Assembly: GCF_022678645.1 (NCBI RefSeq) | Contig: NZ_JALBWV010000026.1 | Coordinates: 1 to 64,000, forward strand | Source of the DNA: Saccharopolyspora soli | GTDB taxonomy: Bacteria; Actinomycetota; Actinomycetes; Mycobacteriales; Pseudonocardiaceae | Direction of reading: 5' to 3' | DNA: 64,000 bases | Shown: positions 27,301-35,157 of the stretch, in pieces | How the letters are laid out: every line of letters starts with the position of its first letter | How positions within the stretch are numbered: the first letter of the stretch is position 1 | Position numbers and translations under genes: made by a program | Notes under the pieces: model-generated | Seen by the model: only the letters and a program-made list of their open reading frames with translations | The model's database searches: none | Told to the model about the DNA's origin: nothing

Positions 27301-27934
27301 CCTGGACCTCGACGTGCCGGGCGCGGTCGACCAGACGCTCCAGGAAGAGCCCGGAGGTGGCGAAGCTCTTCGCGGCGACGCCCTGCACGGAATCCCACGC
27401 CGCGCGCAGCTCGTCCGGTGTCCGGCAGGCTCGCATCCCGATGCCGCCACCACCGCCGACGGCCTTGAGCATCACCGGGTACCCGATGTCGTCGGCCGCC
27501 GCGAGACCATCATCCACAGTGGATAGGAGTCCGGTTCCGGGCAGCAGTGCAACGCCAGCGGCGATGGCCTGTTCGCGCGCGGTGTGCTTGCTGCCGAACA
27601 ATTCCAGCTGTCGCGGTGTCGGCCCGATGAAGCTCAGCCCGGCAGTCGCCACGCGGTGCGCGAAGTCCGCATCCTCGGAGAGGAAACCGTAGCCGGGATG
27701 GATCGCATCCGCGCCGGTGCGCTTCGCGGCGTCAAGGATGCGATCCGCGGACAGGTAGCTCTCGGCGGCTGGTGCGGGCCCGAGGAGCACGGCCTCGTCG
27801 GCCAGGCGGACGTGCGGCGCGCACCGATCAGCCTCGGAGTACACCGCCACTGTCGCGATGCCCAACTCCCGCGCGGTGCGCAGGATCCGAACCGCGATCT
27901 CGCCCCGGTTGGCGACCAGCAGCTTGTCAACCAC
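24371..27934 (-). CDS. Urea/guanidine carboxylase, biotin-dependent
   Basis: A 1187-residue enzyme with biotin carboxylase (1-450: ANRGEIAVRI, ATP-grasp loop GGGGGIGM, EVNTRLQVEHTVTE), KipA- and KipI-like carboxyltransferase domains (about 480-1080) and a C-terminal biotinyl domain with the lysine motif ALEAMKTEA. Classically called urea carboxylase, it makes allophanate from urea. In operons that also encode two DUF1989 (UAAP) proteins, the homologous enzyme was shown to carboxylate guanidine instead, and this operon has exactly that layout. The GTG at 27,934 overlaps the upstream gene by 8 bases. Substrate preference rests on context; the residues that discriminate guanidine from urea need alignment. 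Confidence 0.93.
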   Translation of the reverse strand: MVDKLLVANRGEIAVRILRTARELGIATVAVYSEADRCAPHVRLADEAVLLGPAPAAESYLSADRILDAAKRTGADAIHPGYGFLSEDADFAHRVATAGLSFIGPTPRQLELFGSKHTAREQAIAAGVALLPGTGLLSTVDDGLAAADDIGYPVMLKAVGGGGGIGMRACRTPDELRAAWDSVQGVAAKSFATSGLFLERLVDRARHVEVQVFGDGHGRVLALGDRDCTLQRRNQKVIEECPAPDLPERVREHITGAALTLCSSVYYRSAGTVEFVYHVDRGEAAFLEVNTRLQVEHTVTEEVFGIDLVSWMLRLADGDTAMFDEPPQPRGHAVELRVCAEDPAREYRPSAGLLTRAEFPPDVRIDTWVETGTDVTAHYDSLLAKVVVSGSDRAAALAAASDALYDTRLDGIRTNLSFLRAALDDPRFHSAIHDTKTLSAVVDYEPTIEVLRAGTMTTVQDWPGRRGYWHVGVPPCGPMDDLSFRLGNTALGNPEGAPGLECTLDGPALRFTHATTVCVTGAPARVSIDGEPVSMWEPVVIPANGVLDIGATESAGLRTYLLIAGGFDVPEFLGSASTFTLGKFGGHGGRALRVGDVLQPGAVIGAPVGPVPVEQRPRLTNSWVVGALEGPHAAPEFFTPEDIEVFYDTDWQVHFNSARTGVRLVGPRPTWARSNGGEAGLHPSNIHDTPYSVAAVDYTGDLPILLGPDGPSLGGFVCPATVATGERWKLGQFRPGDTVRFAPISVDQAAELRRSPGRTPSATRRAVEDGGVLGSSDATESGPTVTYRRNGDDNLLVEYGPMKLDLALRMRVHALAETLRAQELTGIVDLTPGIRSLQLHVDPDEMSLEKALGLVRELEADLPPTSELRVPSRTVHLPLSWDDPATREAIARYMAGVRDDAPWCPWNIEFIRRANGLSSVDDVYRTVFDAEYLVLGLGDVYLGAPVATPLDPRHRLITTKYNPARTWTAENSVGIGGAYLCIYGMEGPGGYQFVGRTVQVWSGWQQRGSFEPGSPWLLRFFDRIKWYPVSAEELLDMRADCAAGRLRLDITEGEFVLAEHERFLADNATSIAEFRTKQAVAFEAERQAWEAAGEFDPKPEPELPVSSTTTVDIPAGGRVVEAPFVATVWRVDVRPGQRIEADQQLLALEAMKTEAAIIAPTAATVAEILVSPGDQVGPGMPLVTLAP

Positions 27935-28553
27935 GCGGCACCTCGCCTTCGCCGTCGGTGACGACCATGCGGACCTCGGTCGGCTTGAACCCGTTGCAGG
28001 GGTTGTTGATCTGCGGGCAGTTCGACACCAGCACCAGCACGTCGAGCTCGGCGCGCAGCGCCACCCGGAGGCCGGGTGCGGAGATTCCGTCGACGATGCC
28101 CAGCGTGCCGTCGGCCTCGACCGGGACGTTCATGTACCAGTTGACGTTGCCGACGAGATCGCGCTTGCCCAGCCCCCAGCGGGAACCTTCGATCAGGAAG
28201 TTCTCGGCGCAGCCGTGCTGGTGGTACGTGTGATGGCCGTAGCGCAGCGTGTTGGACTCCTTGCTGCACGCGCCGCCGATGGTGTCGTGGCGCCCGCAGG
28301 TGTCTTCGACGACCGTCATCAACGCGTCGTCCTCGTGGCTGCGCAGCACGCTGCCAGTGGTCAGGAAGATGTTGCCCTGCTTGGCGATGGTGTTGCCCGC
28401 GCTGTAGCGGCGGGTCGTGTCGGCGGCGTCGAAGGCCAGGAAGTCCACCGCCTGGTTGCCGTGCAGGTCGATGATGTGCAGCACGTGCCCGCGCTCGACG
28501 ACGGCGGAGAAGGGTGCGCGTGGTTGCACGACCTGGTCGAGCACGGTGCTCAT
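27927..28553 (-). CDS. DUF1989 protein (UAAP2), carboxyguanidine deiminase subunit
   Basis: A 208-residue DUF1989 protein of the urea carboxylase-associated type 2 group. It shows DLHGNQAVDFLAFDA, GRHDTIGGACSKESN and HGCAENFL; the conserved Cys and His are candidate metal or catalytic residues. Two DUF1989 proteins together form carboxyguanidine deiminase (CgdAB), which converts carboxyguanidine to allophanate plus ammonia. I do not assign the A or B letter. It lies 136 bases after its partner gene and overlaps the carboxylase start by 8 bases, indicating translational coupling. Confidence 0.9.
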   Translation of the reverse strand: MSTVLDQVVQPRAPFSAVVERGHVLHIIDLHGNQAVDFLAFDAADTTRRYSAGNTIAKQGNIFLTTGSVLRSHEDDALMTVVEDTCGRHDTIGGACSKESNTLRYGHHTYHQHGCAENFLIEGSRWGLGKRDLVGNVNWYMNVPVEADGTLGIVDGISAPGLRVALRAELDVLVLVSNCPQINNPCNGFKPTEVRMVVTDGEGEVPRG

Positions 28554-28689
28554 GACTCAACCGCCTCTCCGCGATTTGCAGTGGTGGTTGCGTCCGGCTC
28601 GATCTCGCGTTTCGCGGTTTCTTGTGGCTGGCTTGCGTCACGGTCCCCTGGGGTGCGGTTGAGGAGGGCTGGGGTTGACACGGGGCTGC

Positions 28690-29514
28690 TCATGCGATCC
28701 CCCTCGCGGTCAGGTAGTCGGCGGTGTTGGCGAAGGCACGTCGGCCTTCCGGCGACGCCATCCACAGTGGATCTTCGGGACTGGTGGCGGCGTCACGCCA
28801 GGCGAGCACTTCCAGGGTCGAGCAGGTGAACGCGGGTCGTGGGTCCAGCGGGTGCGCGGTGTTGGCGATGGACATGATCACCGGCATCTCGATGCGCAAC
28901 GTGACCGCGCCGCCCGCCCCACCGGTGAACTCCAGGTCGCCGTTGGTGTTGACGCGAACCCCCTTGAACAGCGCGAGACTCGGTGCGACGTCCCGCGCGT
29001 CGAGGCCGTGCTTGGCCAGGGCCAGCTTGAACAGCTCGCGCCCGGCGGGCGAGTCGCTGTGCGGAGCACCGGCGCCGTAGCGCTCGGTGTTGGCGGCCAA
29101 TGTGGACGTTGAGCACAGGGCGTCGTGGTTGCCGGAGGAGTCCGCGACGATCGACGCCAGCACTCGTGCCTGGTCGGACAACAGCAGGTTCCCGGACTTC
29201 AAGTAGGCGTTCCACTGCACCTTGACCGTGTCGGCGACGTTCAGCCGCTCGCACGGCTCGAAGGTGTTGTGCAGCAACAGATGCGCACATGCGTCGCCGT
29301 GCAGGTCGGTCAGCCGCACGTGGGTGCCGCGGGCCAGCACCTTGTGCGTGTAACCACCTCCGGCCACGGTCTCGGCCCACACCATCGACTCCGGCGCGAC
29401 GCCTTCGGGCGGGTCCGGCCACCGCGACGCCGGGAGTACCGGCATGGCCTCCGCGGTGGCACCTTCCTGCGCCCGCGCGTGGTCACGCGCTCCATAGGTG
29501 GTTGCAGTGTTCAC
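28690..29514 (-). CDS. DUF1989 protein (UAAP1), carboxyguanidine deiminase subunit
   Basis: A 274-residue DUF1989 protein of the type 1 urea carboxylase-associated group, longer than its partner downstream. Visible conserved segments are DLHGDACAHLLLHN, PCERLNVADTVKVQW and NHDALCSTST, with Cys and His positions parallel to the partner. It should be the other subunit of carboxyguanidine deiminase. The GTG start at 29,514 follows GAGGAGG at good distance. Its upstream side abuts the homopolymer tract, which also removes the end of the permease gene, so the true spacing of these genes is not known. Confidence 0.9.
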   Translation of the reverse strand: MNTATTYGARDHARAQEGATAEAMPVLPASRWPDPPEGVAPESMVWAETVAGGGYTHKVLARGTHVRLTDLHGDACAHLLLHNTFEPCERLNVADTVKVQWNAYLKSGNLLLSDQARVLASIVADSSGNHDALCSTSTLAANTERYGAGAPHSDSPAGRELFKLALAKHGLDARDVAPSLALFKGVRVNTNGDLEFTGGAGGAVTLRIEMPVIMSIANTAHPLDPRPAFTCSTLEVLAWRDAATSPEDPLWMASPEGRRAFANTADYLTARGIA

Positions 29515-29537
29515 AGGTTCGCCTCCTCGGGCGTCTC

Positions 29538-29768
29538 GGGGTGGGGGGGGGGGGGGGGGGGCGCCCCCGCCCCCGGGGGGGGAGAAACGCAACAGGGGGG
29601 GGGGGGGCGCGGGGCCGCCGCCCCGCCCCCCCCCCCCGGCCGGGCGGGGGGGGGGGGGGGGGGGGGGGGCCCGGGGCGGGGGGGGGGGGGGGGGGCCGCG
29701 CGCGGGGGGGGGGGGGGGGGGGGCCCCCCCCCCCCCCCCCCCCCCCCGCTCCCCCCCCCCCCCCCCCC
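29538..29768. other. Homopolymer G/C tract, probable sequence artefact
   Basis: About 230 bases made almost wholly of G runs, then C runs, with a short broken stretch around 29,575-29,600. It separates the permease gene from the DUF1989 gene and erases the permease stop codon. Open frames through it translate to poly-Gly or poly-Pro and are meaningless. Same character as the tract at 71-155. Confidence 0.85.
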
Positions 29769-29770
29769 AC

Positions 29771-31228
29771 TTCGGTGCGGGAGCCGACGGTGCGCCAGCA
29801 GAGCCAGCCCACGAGCGTTGCGATGGCGAGGAATTCCAGCGGGAACAGCAATGCCCACAGCGAGCCGGTTCCTGCGGTGTCGTAAACCTCCGGGCGCGGC
29901 CAAGCGATGTTGATGATCATCACCAGCCCCCACAGCACAGCGGCGACGTTGATCGGCAAACCCCAACGCCCCAGCGAGAACAACCCCGGCTGGGCGGCGA
30001 AACCGCCGCGCAGCCGGGACTTGAGCAGCGGGAGCGTCACCAGCAGGTAGGACAGGTAGACGACCACCACCGAGGTCCCGGTGATGGCGCTGAAGATCGT
30101 CGAGTTGCCCAGGTTCAACAGCAGCAGGCCGATGGCCACCGCGCCGGAGACCAGCGCGGGCAGCACCGGCGTGCCGGTGCGCGGGTGCACCTTCGCCAAC
30201 CGGGCCGCACCCGGCAGCACACCGTCGCGTGCCATCGCGTAGCAGATCCGGATGGTGCCGGTCTGGATCGTCAGCGTGCAGACCACCACCGCGACCGCGA
30301 CATCGGCCAGGAAGATCCGCCCCAGGGCGTCCCCGAAGACCGCGCTGATCACGTACGGCAGACCTTCCGAGGCCAATCGCCCGTCGGTCAGGCTCGGCGC
30401 GGCCATCAGTGCCACCAGGATCACCGCTAGTCCGCCGATTCCGGAGATCAGCAGCGCCCGCAGCACCGCACGCGGCGCGGACCGGCGAGCGTCCACGGTC
30501 TCCTCGGCGACCGACGCGGCGGTGTCGAACCCGTAGAGCACATACGCCGCCATCAGTGCGGAGGCCAGCACCCCTGCACCGGCGGCACCGCCGGACATCG
30601 GTGCGGCGACCACCTGCGGCCCACGCACCGCGAACAGCGCCAGACCGACGATCAGCACCACCACGCCGACCAGTTCGGCCGCGACGCCGAGGTCGTTGAT
30701 CCTGGCCATCACGCGCACCCCGGCAGCGTTGGCGGCCGTGGTGCACACGATCAGGACGCTGCCCAGCAGAACCGCATTGGTGGCACCGGTCGCCGAGGTG
30801 ATCGACGGATCTCCGCCGACCAACTGGAAACCGCTCCACACCGACGGCAGCACCACCTGCAGTGCGATCGCCGCCGCGGCCAACGCCACCGTGCAGCCGA
30901 GCAGCATCATCCAACCCGCCAGCCAACCCGGAAAACCGCGCGAGAGGTGCTTGGCCCACTGGTAGACCGACCCGGCCAGCGGGTAGCGGGCGGCGAGTTC
31001 GGCGAAGTTCAACGCCACGAACAGCTGGCCGACGATCACCACCGGCCAGGTCCAGAAGAACATCGTGCCGCCGAAGGAATAGCCGAGTCCGAACAGCTGG
31101 AACACGGTGGTCAGGATCGAGACGAAGGAAAAACCGGCGGCGAAGGCGCTGAAGGAGCCGAGCGTGCGGCGCAGTTCCTGGCGGTAACCGAAGGCCGCGA
31201 GCTCATCAGGTTCGGCAGTAGTCGTCAC
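29771..31228 (-). CDS. APC-family permease of the urea/guanidine carboxylase operon (3' end lost)
   Basis: About 486 codons remain of an amino acid-polyamine-organocation permease with 12 hydrophobic segments, of the type annotated as the urea carboxylase-system permease. Segments such as LNFAELAARYPLAGSVYQW and AAYVLYGFDTAASVAEET are characteristic of the family. The frame runs cleanly to GSRTEV and then into the homopolymer tract, so the last residues and stop are missing from this assembly. The GTG at 31,228 follows GGGAGG. As first gene of the operon it probably imports guanidine or a related nitrogen compound. An inverted repeat overlaps its start codon. Confidence 0.88.
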
Positions 31229-31265
31229 ACGACCTCCCGGTGGAGTTTTTGTCGTGCGACAGAAA
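31221..31265. promoter_or_regulatory. Two palindromes, candidate TetR operators
   Basis: GTCGT-CAC-ACGAC (31,221-31,233) overlaps the permease start codon, and TGTCG-TG-CGACA (31,250-31,261) lies 17 bases further into the intergenic region. Both share a GTCG/CGAC core. Placement between the divergent permease and TetR genes makes them candidate sites for that repressor. Confidence 0.45.
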
Positions 31266-31397
31266 TTAGGGAGCCGCGAAGACGTCGGAGTGCCAGCGCG
31301 GTCACCAAGCGGTAAGCAATTGTGAGCAATGTGTTTCCGAAACCTCACCACGGACCACGGCGGCGCGGTGAGTTCGCTGATTGGCCATGATGACCAG

Positions 31398-32048
31398 GTG
31401 GGAACACAGGGACGAGTGGGGCGACCCAGGGCCGGTTCGGCCGGTACCGGCGATTCACGGGAGGACCTGCTGGCAGCTGGGGCCGCGCTGTTCACCGAGC
31501 GCGGCTTCGCTGCCACGTCGACGCGGGCGTTGGCGGAGCGAGCCGGTTTGCGGCAGGCGGCCCTGTACCACTACTTCGAGACCAAAGAGGACATCCTCGC
31601 CGCGCTGCTCGAACGCACCGTGCGGCCGTCCGCGGAACTCGCCTCAGCTCTGCTGGGTCGCGCAGAGGATCCGGCGGTGCGGCTGTGGGCGCTGTGCCGG
31701 GCCGACATCGAGCTGCTCGCTGGCGGCGAGCACAACCTCGGCGCGCTGTACCTGCTCCCGGAGGTCGCCGGGCCGCGGTTCGCGGAGTTCCGGCGGCAAC
31801 GCGCCGAACTCAAGGATGCCTACCGGGTGCTGGTCGAAGCCCTCGCTGGTCCGCAAGCCACCGGGCGGGCGGATTTCGTCTTCGGCGTGGTGGAAAGCGT
31901 GATTCTGATCCGGCGCGAGGAAACGGGGCTGGACCCCGTCGCGTTCGCCGCCGCGGGCGCGGACGCTGCCCTGCGCGCAGCCGGTGTCAGCGACGACCGG
32001 CTGTGCGAGGTCCGCAGGGCGGGGGAGAAGTTGCTCGGGACGCCGTAG
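31398..32048 (+). CDS. TetR-family regulator
   Basis: A 216-residue TetR protein. The N-terminal helix-turn-helix is clear: LFTERGFAATSTRALAERAG then ALYHYFETKEDIL (about 25-70). The C-terminal ligand domain (about 85-210) has no close relative I can name. It is divergent from the permease/DUF1989/carboxylase operon and probably represses it in response to guanidine, urea or a derivative; this is inferred from position. The GTG at 31,398 best fits the basic N-terminus (VGRPRAG), though ribosome-site evidence is weak. It converges with the acyltransferase gene 14 bases away. Confidence 0.85.
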   Translation: MGTQGRVGRPRAGSAGTGDSREDLLAAGAALFTERGFAATSTRALAERAGLRQAALYHYFETKEDILAALLERTVRPSAELASALLGRAEDPAVRLWALCRADIELLAGGEHNLGALYLLPEVAGPRFAEFRRQRAELKDAYRVLVEALAGPQATGRADFVFGVVESVILIRREETGLDPVAFAAAGADAALRAAGVSDDRLCEVRRAGEKLLGTP

Positions 32049-32062
32049 CGCCCCGCAGCCGG

Positions 32063-32734
32063 TCAGGCGGCCGCTGCTCCGGGGCGCTGGTACCGGTCGA
32101 CGTACTCCTGGTCGGAGAGTTCGGCGATGGCGTACATGATCTCGTCGGTGATGGACCGCAGCACCGGCAGCGAGCTCTCCATGCCGGAGTAGCGGTTGAA
32201 GTCCAGCGGATCGCCGAACCGGACGGTCACCGGGTGCGGACGGGGGATCTTCTTGCCGCGCGGCTGGAGCTTGTCCGTGCCGGTCAGCGCGACCGGCACC
32301 ACCGGCGCACCGGTGCTCAGCGCCAACCGGGCCACCCCGGTCCGGCCCCGGTACAGCCGACCGTCGGGCGAGCGGGTGCCCTCCGGGTGGATGCCGAAAG
32401 CACCGCCCTGCCGCAACACCTGCTCGGCGGCGTCCAGTGCTTCCTTGGCCGCGCGCCCGCGCCCGCGCTCCACCGGGATCGCGCCCAACGAGCTGAGCAA
32501 CCACTTGGTCAGCGCGCCCTTGGCGCCGGTGCCCTGGAAGTACTCGGCCTTGGCCAGGAACGCCACCGGACGGGGCAGCACCAGCGGCACGATGAAGCTG
32601 TCCAGGACCGCGAGGTGGTTCGGCGCCAGGATCACCGGGCCGGTCGCGGGAACCTTGTCCGCGTCGACGACGGTCGGCCGGTAGATCGTCCGCCCCACCG
32701 CGCCCATGACCTGTTTGCTCACCGCGTACAGCAT
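32063..32734 (-). CDS. plsC: 1-acyl-glycerol-3-phosphate acyltransferase family
   Basis: A 223-residue PlsC-like membrane-associated acyltransferase. The catalytic motif NHLAVLD (NHx4D) is near residue 39, the substrate-binding FGIHPEGTRS near 115, and the later VPVALTG matches motif IV. Such enzymes acylate lysophosphatidate or related lipids at the inner face of the membrane. Several paralogues usually occur in actinobacterial genomes, so the symbol marks the family rather than a proven enzyme. It starts at an ATG at 32,734. Confidence 0.88.
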   Translation of the reverse strand: MLYAVSKQVMGAVGRTIYRPTVVDADKVPATGPVILAPNHLAVLDSFIVPLVLPRPVAFLAKAEYFQGTGAKGALTKWLLSSLGAIPVERGRGRAAKEALDAAEQVLRQGGAFGIHPEGTRSPDGRLYRGRTGVARLALSTGAPVVPVALTGTDKLQPRGKKIPRPHPVTVRFGDPLDFNRYSGMESSLPVLRSITDEIMYAIAELSDQEYVDRYQRPGAAAA

Positions 32735-32887
32735 TCGCCCTCCTGCGCGCCGTTGATCCGGATGGAATCTAACCCGGCGAGGTTTCGGCGCTGCGTCCTA
32801 CCGGTCAAACTCGAAGTTCGGCCGGTAGCCCGACCGGGGTATCGGCGAACGCGGACGGGTGGGAGCATGGGGTTCGGAGGTAGCGCC

Positions 32888-33214
32888 GTGAACAGTTCAC
32901 ATCGTGACGACACCCCGGTGCTGATCACCGAGGCCCAGCCGTCGTACGACGATCAGCAGGCGACGCGTCGCCGCAGATACGCGATCATGATGGCCAGCCG
33001 GATCCCGTGCCTGGTCGCCGCCGCACTGGTTTTCCAGCTCTGGCAGCTGTGGTGGTTGGCGCTGATCATCCTGGCGATCTCCATTCCGCTGCCGTGGATG
33101 GCGGTGCTCATCGCCAACGACCGCCCGGCGAAGAAGCGCGAGAAGGTGCACTGGTTCCGCCGCTCGCACCGCGCGCTGGAATCCAGCAGCCACCAGGTCA
33201 TCGAGGGTGCCTGA
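32888..33214 (+). CDS. DUF3099 small membrane protein
   Basis: A 108-residue protein with two hydrophobic segments (CLVAAALVFQLWQLWWLALIIL region and the following stretch ending PWMAVLIA), a short cytoplasmic N-terminus (LITEAQPSYDDQQATRRRRY) and a basic C-terminal tail. This matches DUF3099, an actinobacterial family of unknown role. The GTG at 32,888 is preceded by GGAGG at 32,876-32,880; an ATG at 32,867 is in frame but less well placed. Confidence 0.8.
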   Translation: MNSSHRDDTPVLITEAQPSYDDQQATRRRRYAIMMASRIPCLVAAALVFQLWQLWWLALIILAISIPLPWMAVLIANDRPAKKREKVHWFRRSHRALESSSHQVIEGA

Positions 33215-33216
33215 GT

Positions 33217-33450
33217 TCCTGTCTTTGATCTTGTTTTTGAAGCGGCGAAGCCGCTTAGCCCACGTACGGCACTTGCACGCTGCGGGTTCTCAGCGGTCCA
33301 TGCGGGGACACCCCGCACCCCGAGCTATCTCGGGAGGACAGCCTCGACGTGGTGTATTTGGCATACATGATGTCGGGGATCCCGGACGGAGAAGGCTTCT
33401 GAGGTTCCGCCACCGGCACCGGCACGCAAAACGAGTCCGAAGGACAGCCT
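33217..33450 (+). repeat. Intergenic repeat, copy 2 (most complete)
   Basis: Starts 3 bases after the DUF3099 gene. Module A (about 33,229-33,257) contains CTTGTTTTTGAAGCGGCG followed by a 7-bp hairpin AAGCGGC-GAA-GCCGCTT. The middle holds GGCATACATGATGTCGGGG (33,359), shared with copy 1. Module B (about 33,397-33,445) contains GAGGTTCCGCCACC, ACGCAAAACGAGTC and CAGCCTCTGAG. No gene is apparent between 33,214 and 33,512. Confidence 0.75.
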
Positions 33451-33511
33451 CTGAGCGGGCAAACCCGGCGGGTTGCCGACAGGCGGGGATTTCGTGCGGC
33501 ATCATGGGGGT

Positions 33512-33760
33512 ATGAGCACGATGACGATGCCGGAGACCGACACCCGGACCGAGACCACTGATCAGACCAGTGATGACCGTCCGGAGATGTTCCACTACGT
33601 GCAGAAGGACAAGATCGCCGAGAGCGCGGTCATGGGCACCTACGTGGTGGCGCTGTGCGGTGAGGTCTTCCCCGTCACCAAGTCGCCGAAGCCGGGCTCG
33701 CCGGTTTGCCCGGACTGCAAGGAGATCTTCGAGTCCCTACCGCCCGGCGGCAAGGACTGA
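33512..33760 (+). CDS. DUF3039 zinc-finger-like protein
   Basis: An 82-residue DUF3039 protein, broadly conserved in Actinobacteria. After an acidic, Thr-rich N-terminus it has MFHYVQKDKIAESAVMGTYVVALCGEVF and a CPDC motif; with the earlier Cys (ALCGE) these form a likely zinc site. Function is unknown. The ATG at 33,512 follows GGGGG. It is convergent with the YihY gene, as in several related genomes. Confidence 0.85.
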   Translation: MSTMTMPETDTRTETTDQTSDDRPEMFHYVQKDKIAESAVMGTYVVALCGEVFPVTKSPKPGSPVCPDCKEIFESLPPGGKD

Positions 33761-33798
33761 GGACGCCCGGCCGGTCCTGCGCGGTGTTCGAGCAGCGC

Positions 33799-34923
33799 TC
33801 AGCCGCCGTGCGGTTCCGCCTGCCGGTCGGCCGGCCGCTTCGGCAGTGGGATCCCGTTGCGCGGTAGTTCCTGGGCGCTCGACTGGTCGCCGTCGGACTG
33901 GCCGTTGCGCCACGCGCGGTAGCCCTCCTCGGTGTGCATCCGCTGCGCGAGGCGCTTCATCTCCAGCCGCCGCCACTTCCGGCGCTCCCGGCGGGTCATC
34001 TTCGCGGGCCACATCTCCTGGATGGCGTTGTTGAACTGCGCGCCCATGATGATGGCCAGCCCGATGAAGAACGCGAACAGCAGGAACGCGATCGGGGTGG
34101 CCAGCGCGCCGTAGGTGTAGCCGGTGCTGGTCACCCAGGTGATGTAGAGCCGCAGACCGATGCTGGCGCACAGGAAGATCACCATCGCCAGCAGCGCACC
34201 GGGCAGGCCGCGATGCCACGGCAACTTCCGGGGCAGCGACACCTTGTAGAGCGTCGCCAGCGCGACCACGAGCCCGATGCCGGTCGCCGGGTAGTAGAAC
34301 GCCTGGATCAGCCAGGCGATGTCGTCCTGGAAGTCCTGCGGGAAGATCGTCGGCAGCCAGTCCGGTCCGAGCGCCACCACCGGCAGCCCGACCACCGCGA
34401 GGATCAACGCGACCAGGTACAGCAGCAGCGCGAAGATCCGTTGCCACACGCTGTTGCGCACCAGGTACTGGTTGTAGGCGAGGGTGATCGAGTCGACCAG
34501 CGACGCGAGCGCCGAGGAACCCGCCCACAGCGACAGCAGGAAACCGACCGAGACGATCTCGCTGCGCCCCTTGGTCAGGATGTCGGCGACGGTGGGCCCG
34601 ATGATCTGGTCGACCACGTTCGCGGTGAACACCGTGCGGGAGAAGGCCAGGATCTTGTCGTGCACGGCGTCGACGACTTCGGGGCCGAACCAGTCCCCGA
34701 CGAAGCCCAGGCTGCCCAGCAGGCCGAGCAGCAGCGGCGGCATGGACAACGTCTGCCAGAACGCGGCGGCGGCCGATTCCGAGAAGATGTTGTCCCACCA
34801 CGCCTTGTCGAGCGTGCGCAACACCAGGCGCAGCGGCCCGCGTCGCACCGGGGCTCGCGGTGGTGCGACCGTCGCACTGCGTCCCCGGCGGTCTGGTGGA
34901 TTCGGAGGACCCATGGCACCCAT
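33799..34923 (-). CDS. YihY/virulence factor BrkB family membrane protein
   Basis: A 374-residue inner-membrane protein with about six hydrophobic helices and the YihY family core (FSESAAAAFWQTLSMPPLLLG, LVDSITLAYNQ, LYKVSLPRKLPWHRGLPGA, FFIGLAIIMGAQFN). The cytoplasmic C-terminus is long and basic (MTRRERRKWRRLEMKR). The family was once linked to RNase BN and to serum resistance, but no biochemical role is firmly established. The first ATG (34,923) is used here; ATG 34,914 is possible. It is divergent from the helicase gene. Confidence 0.88.
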   Translation of the reverse strand: MGAMGPPNPPDRRGRSATVAPPRAPVRRGPLRLVLRTLDKAWWDNIFSESAAAAFWQTLSMPPLLLGLLGSLGFVGDWFGPEVVDAVHDKILAFSRTVFTANVVDQIIGPTVADILTKGRSEIVSVGFLLSLWAGSSALASLVDSITLAYNQYLVRNSVWQRIFALLLYLVALILAVVGLPVVALGPDWLPTIFPQDFQDDIAWLIQAFYYPATGIGLVVALATLYKVSLPRKLPWHRGLPGALLAMVIFLCASIGLRLYITWVTSTGYTYGALATPIAFLLFAFFIGLAIIMGAQFNNAIQEMWPAKMTRRERRKWRRLEMKRLAQRMHTEEGYRAWRNGQSDGDQSSAQELPRNGIPLPKRPADRQAEPHGG

Positions 34924-35157
34924 AAGGATGCTTCATCCGCCGCCGCCGTGAGCGTCGGCCCGGGAAAACCCGCGGGAACTCGGAGTGTCGGACACCACTC
35001 CCGCGGCCGTGCCCGTACTGGTGGGGTTTGAAAGGTAAGCTGCACGGCGGCCTGCTTCGAGTTGATCGACGCCGTTGGTGTGTGCGGGCAGTCGCGGGGT
35101 TGTGCAAAGGTGCGCCCTCACCGGTTCGGGAGAACGAGGAAGGAGTGGCGAGCTGGC

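Noticed and set aside
29483..29768. Gly- and Pro-rich proteins spanning the homopolymer tract
   Set aside because: They are translations of an apparent sequence artefact.
31229..31397. Guanidine-I (ykkC) riboswitch upstream of the permease
   Set aside because: I looked for its conserved elements on the minus strand and found none; the divergent TetR gene and palindromes point to protein control instead.
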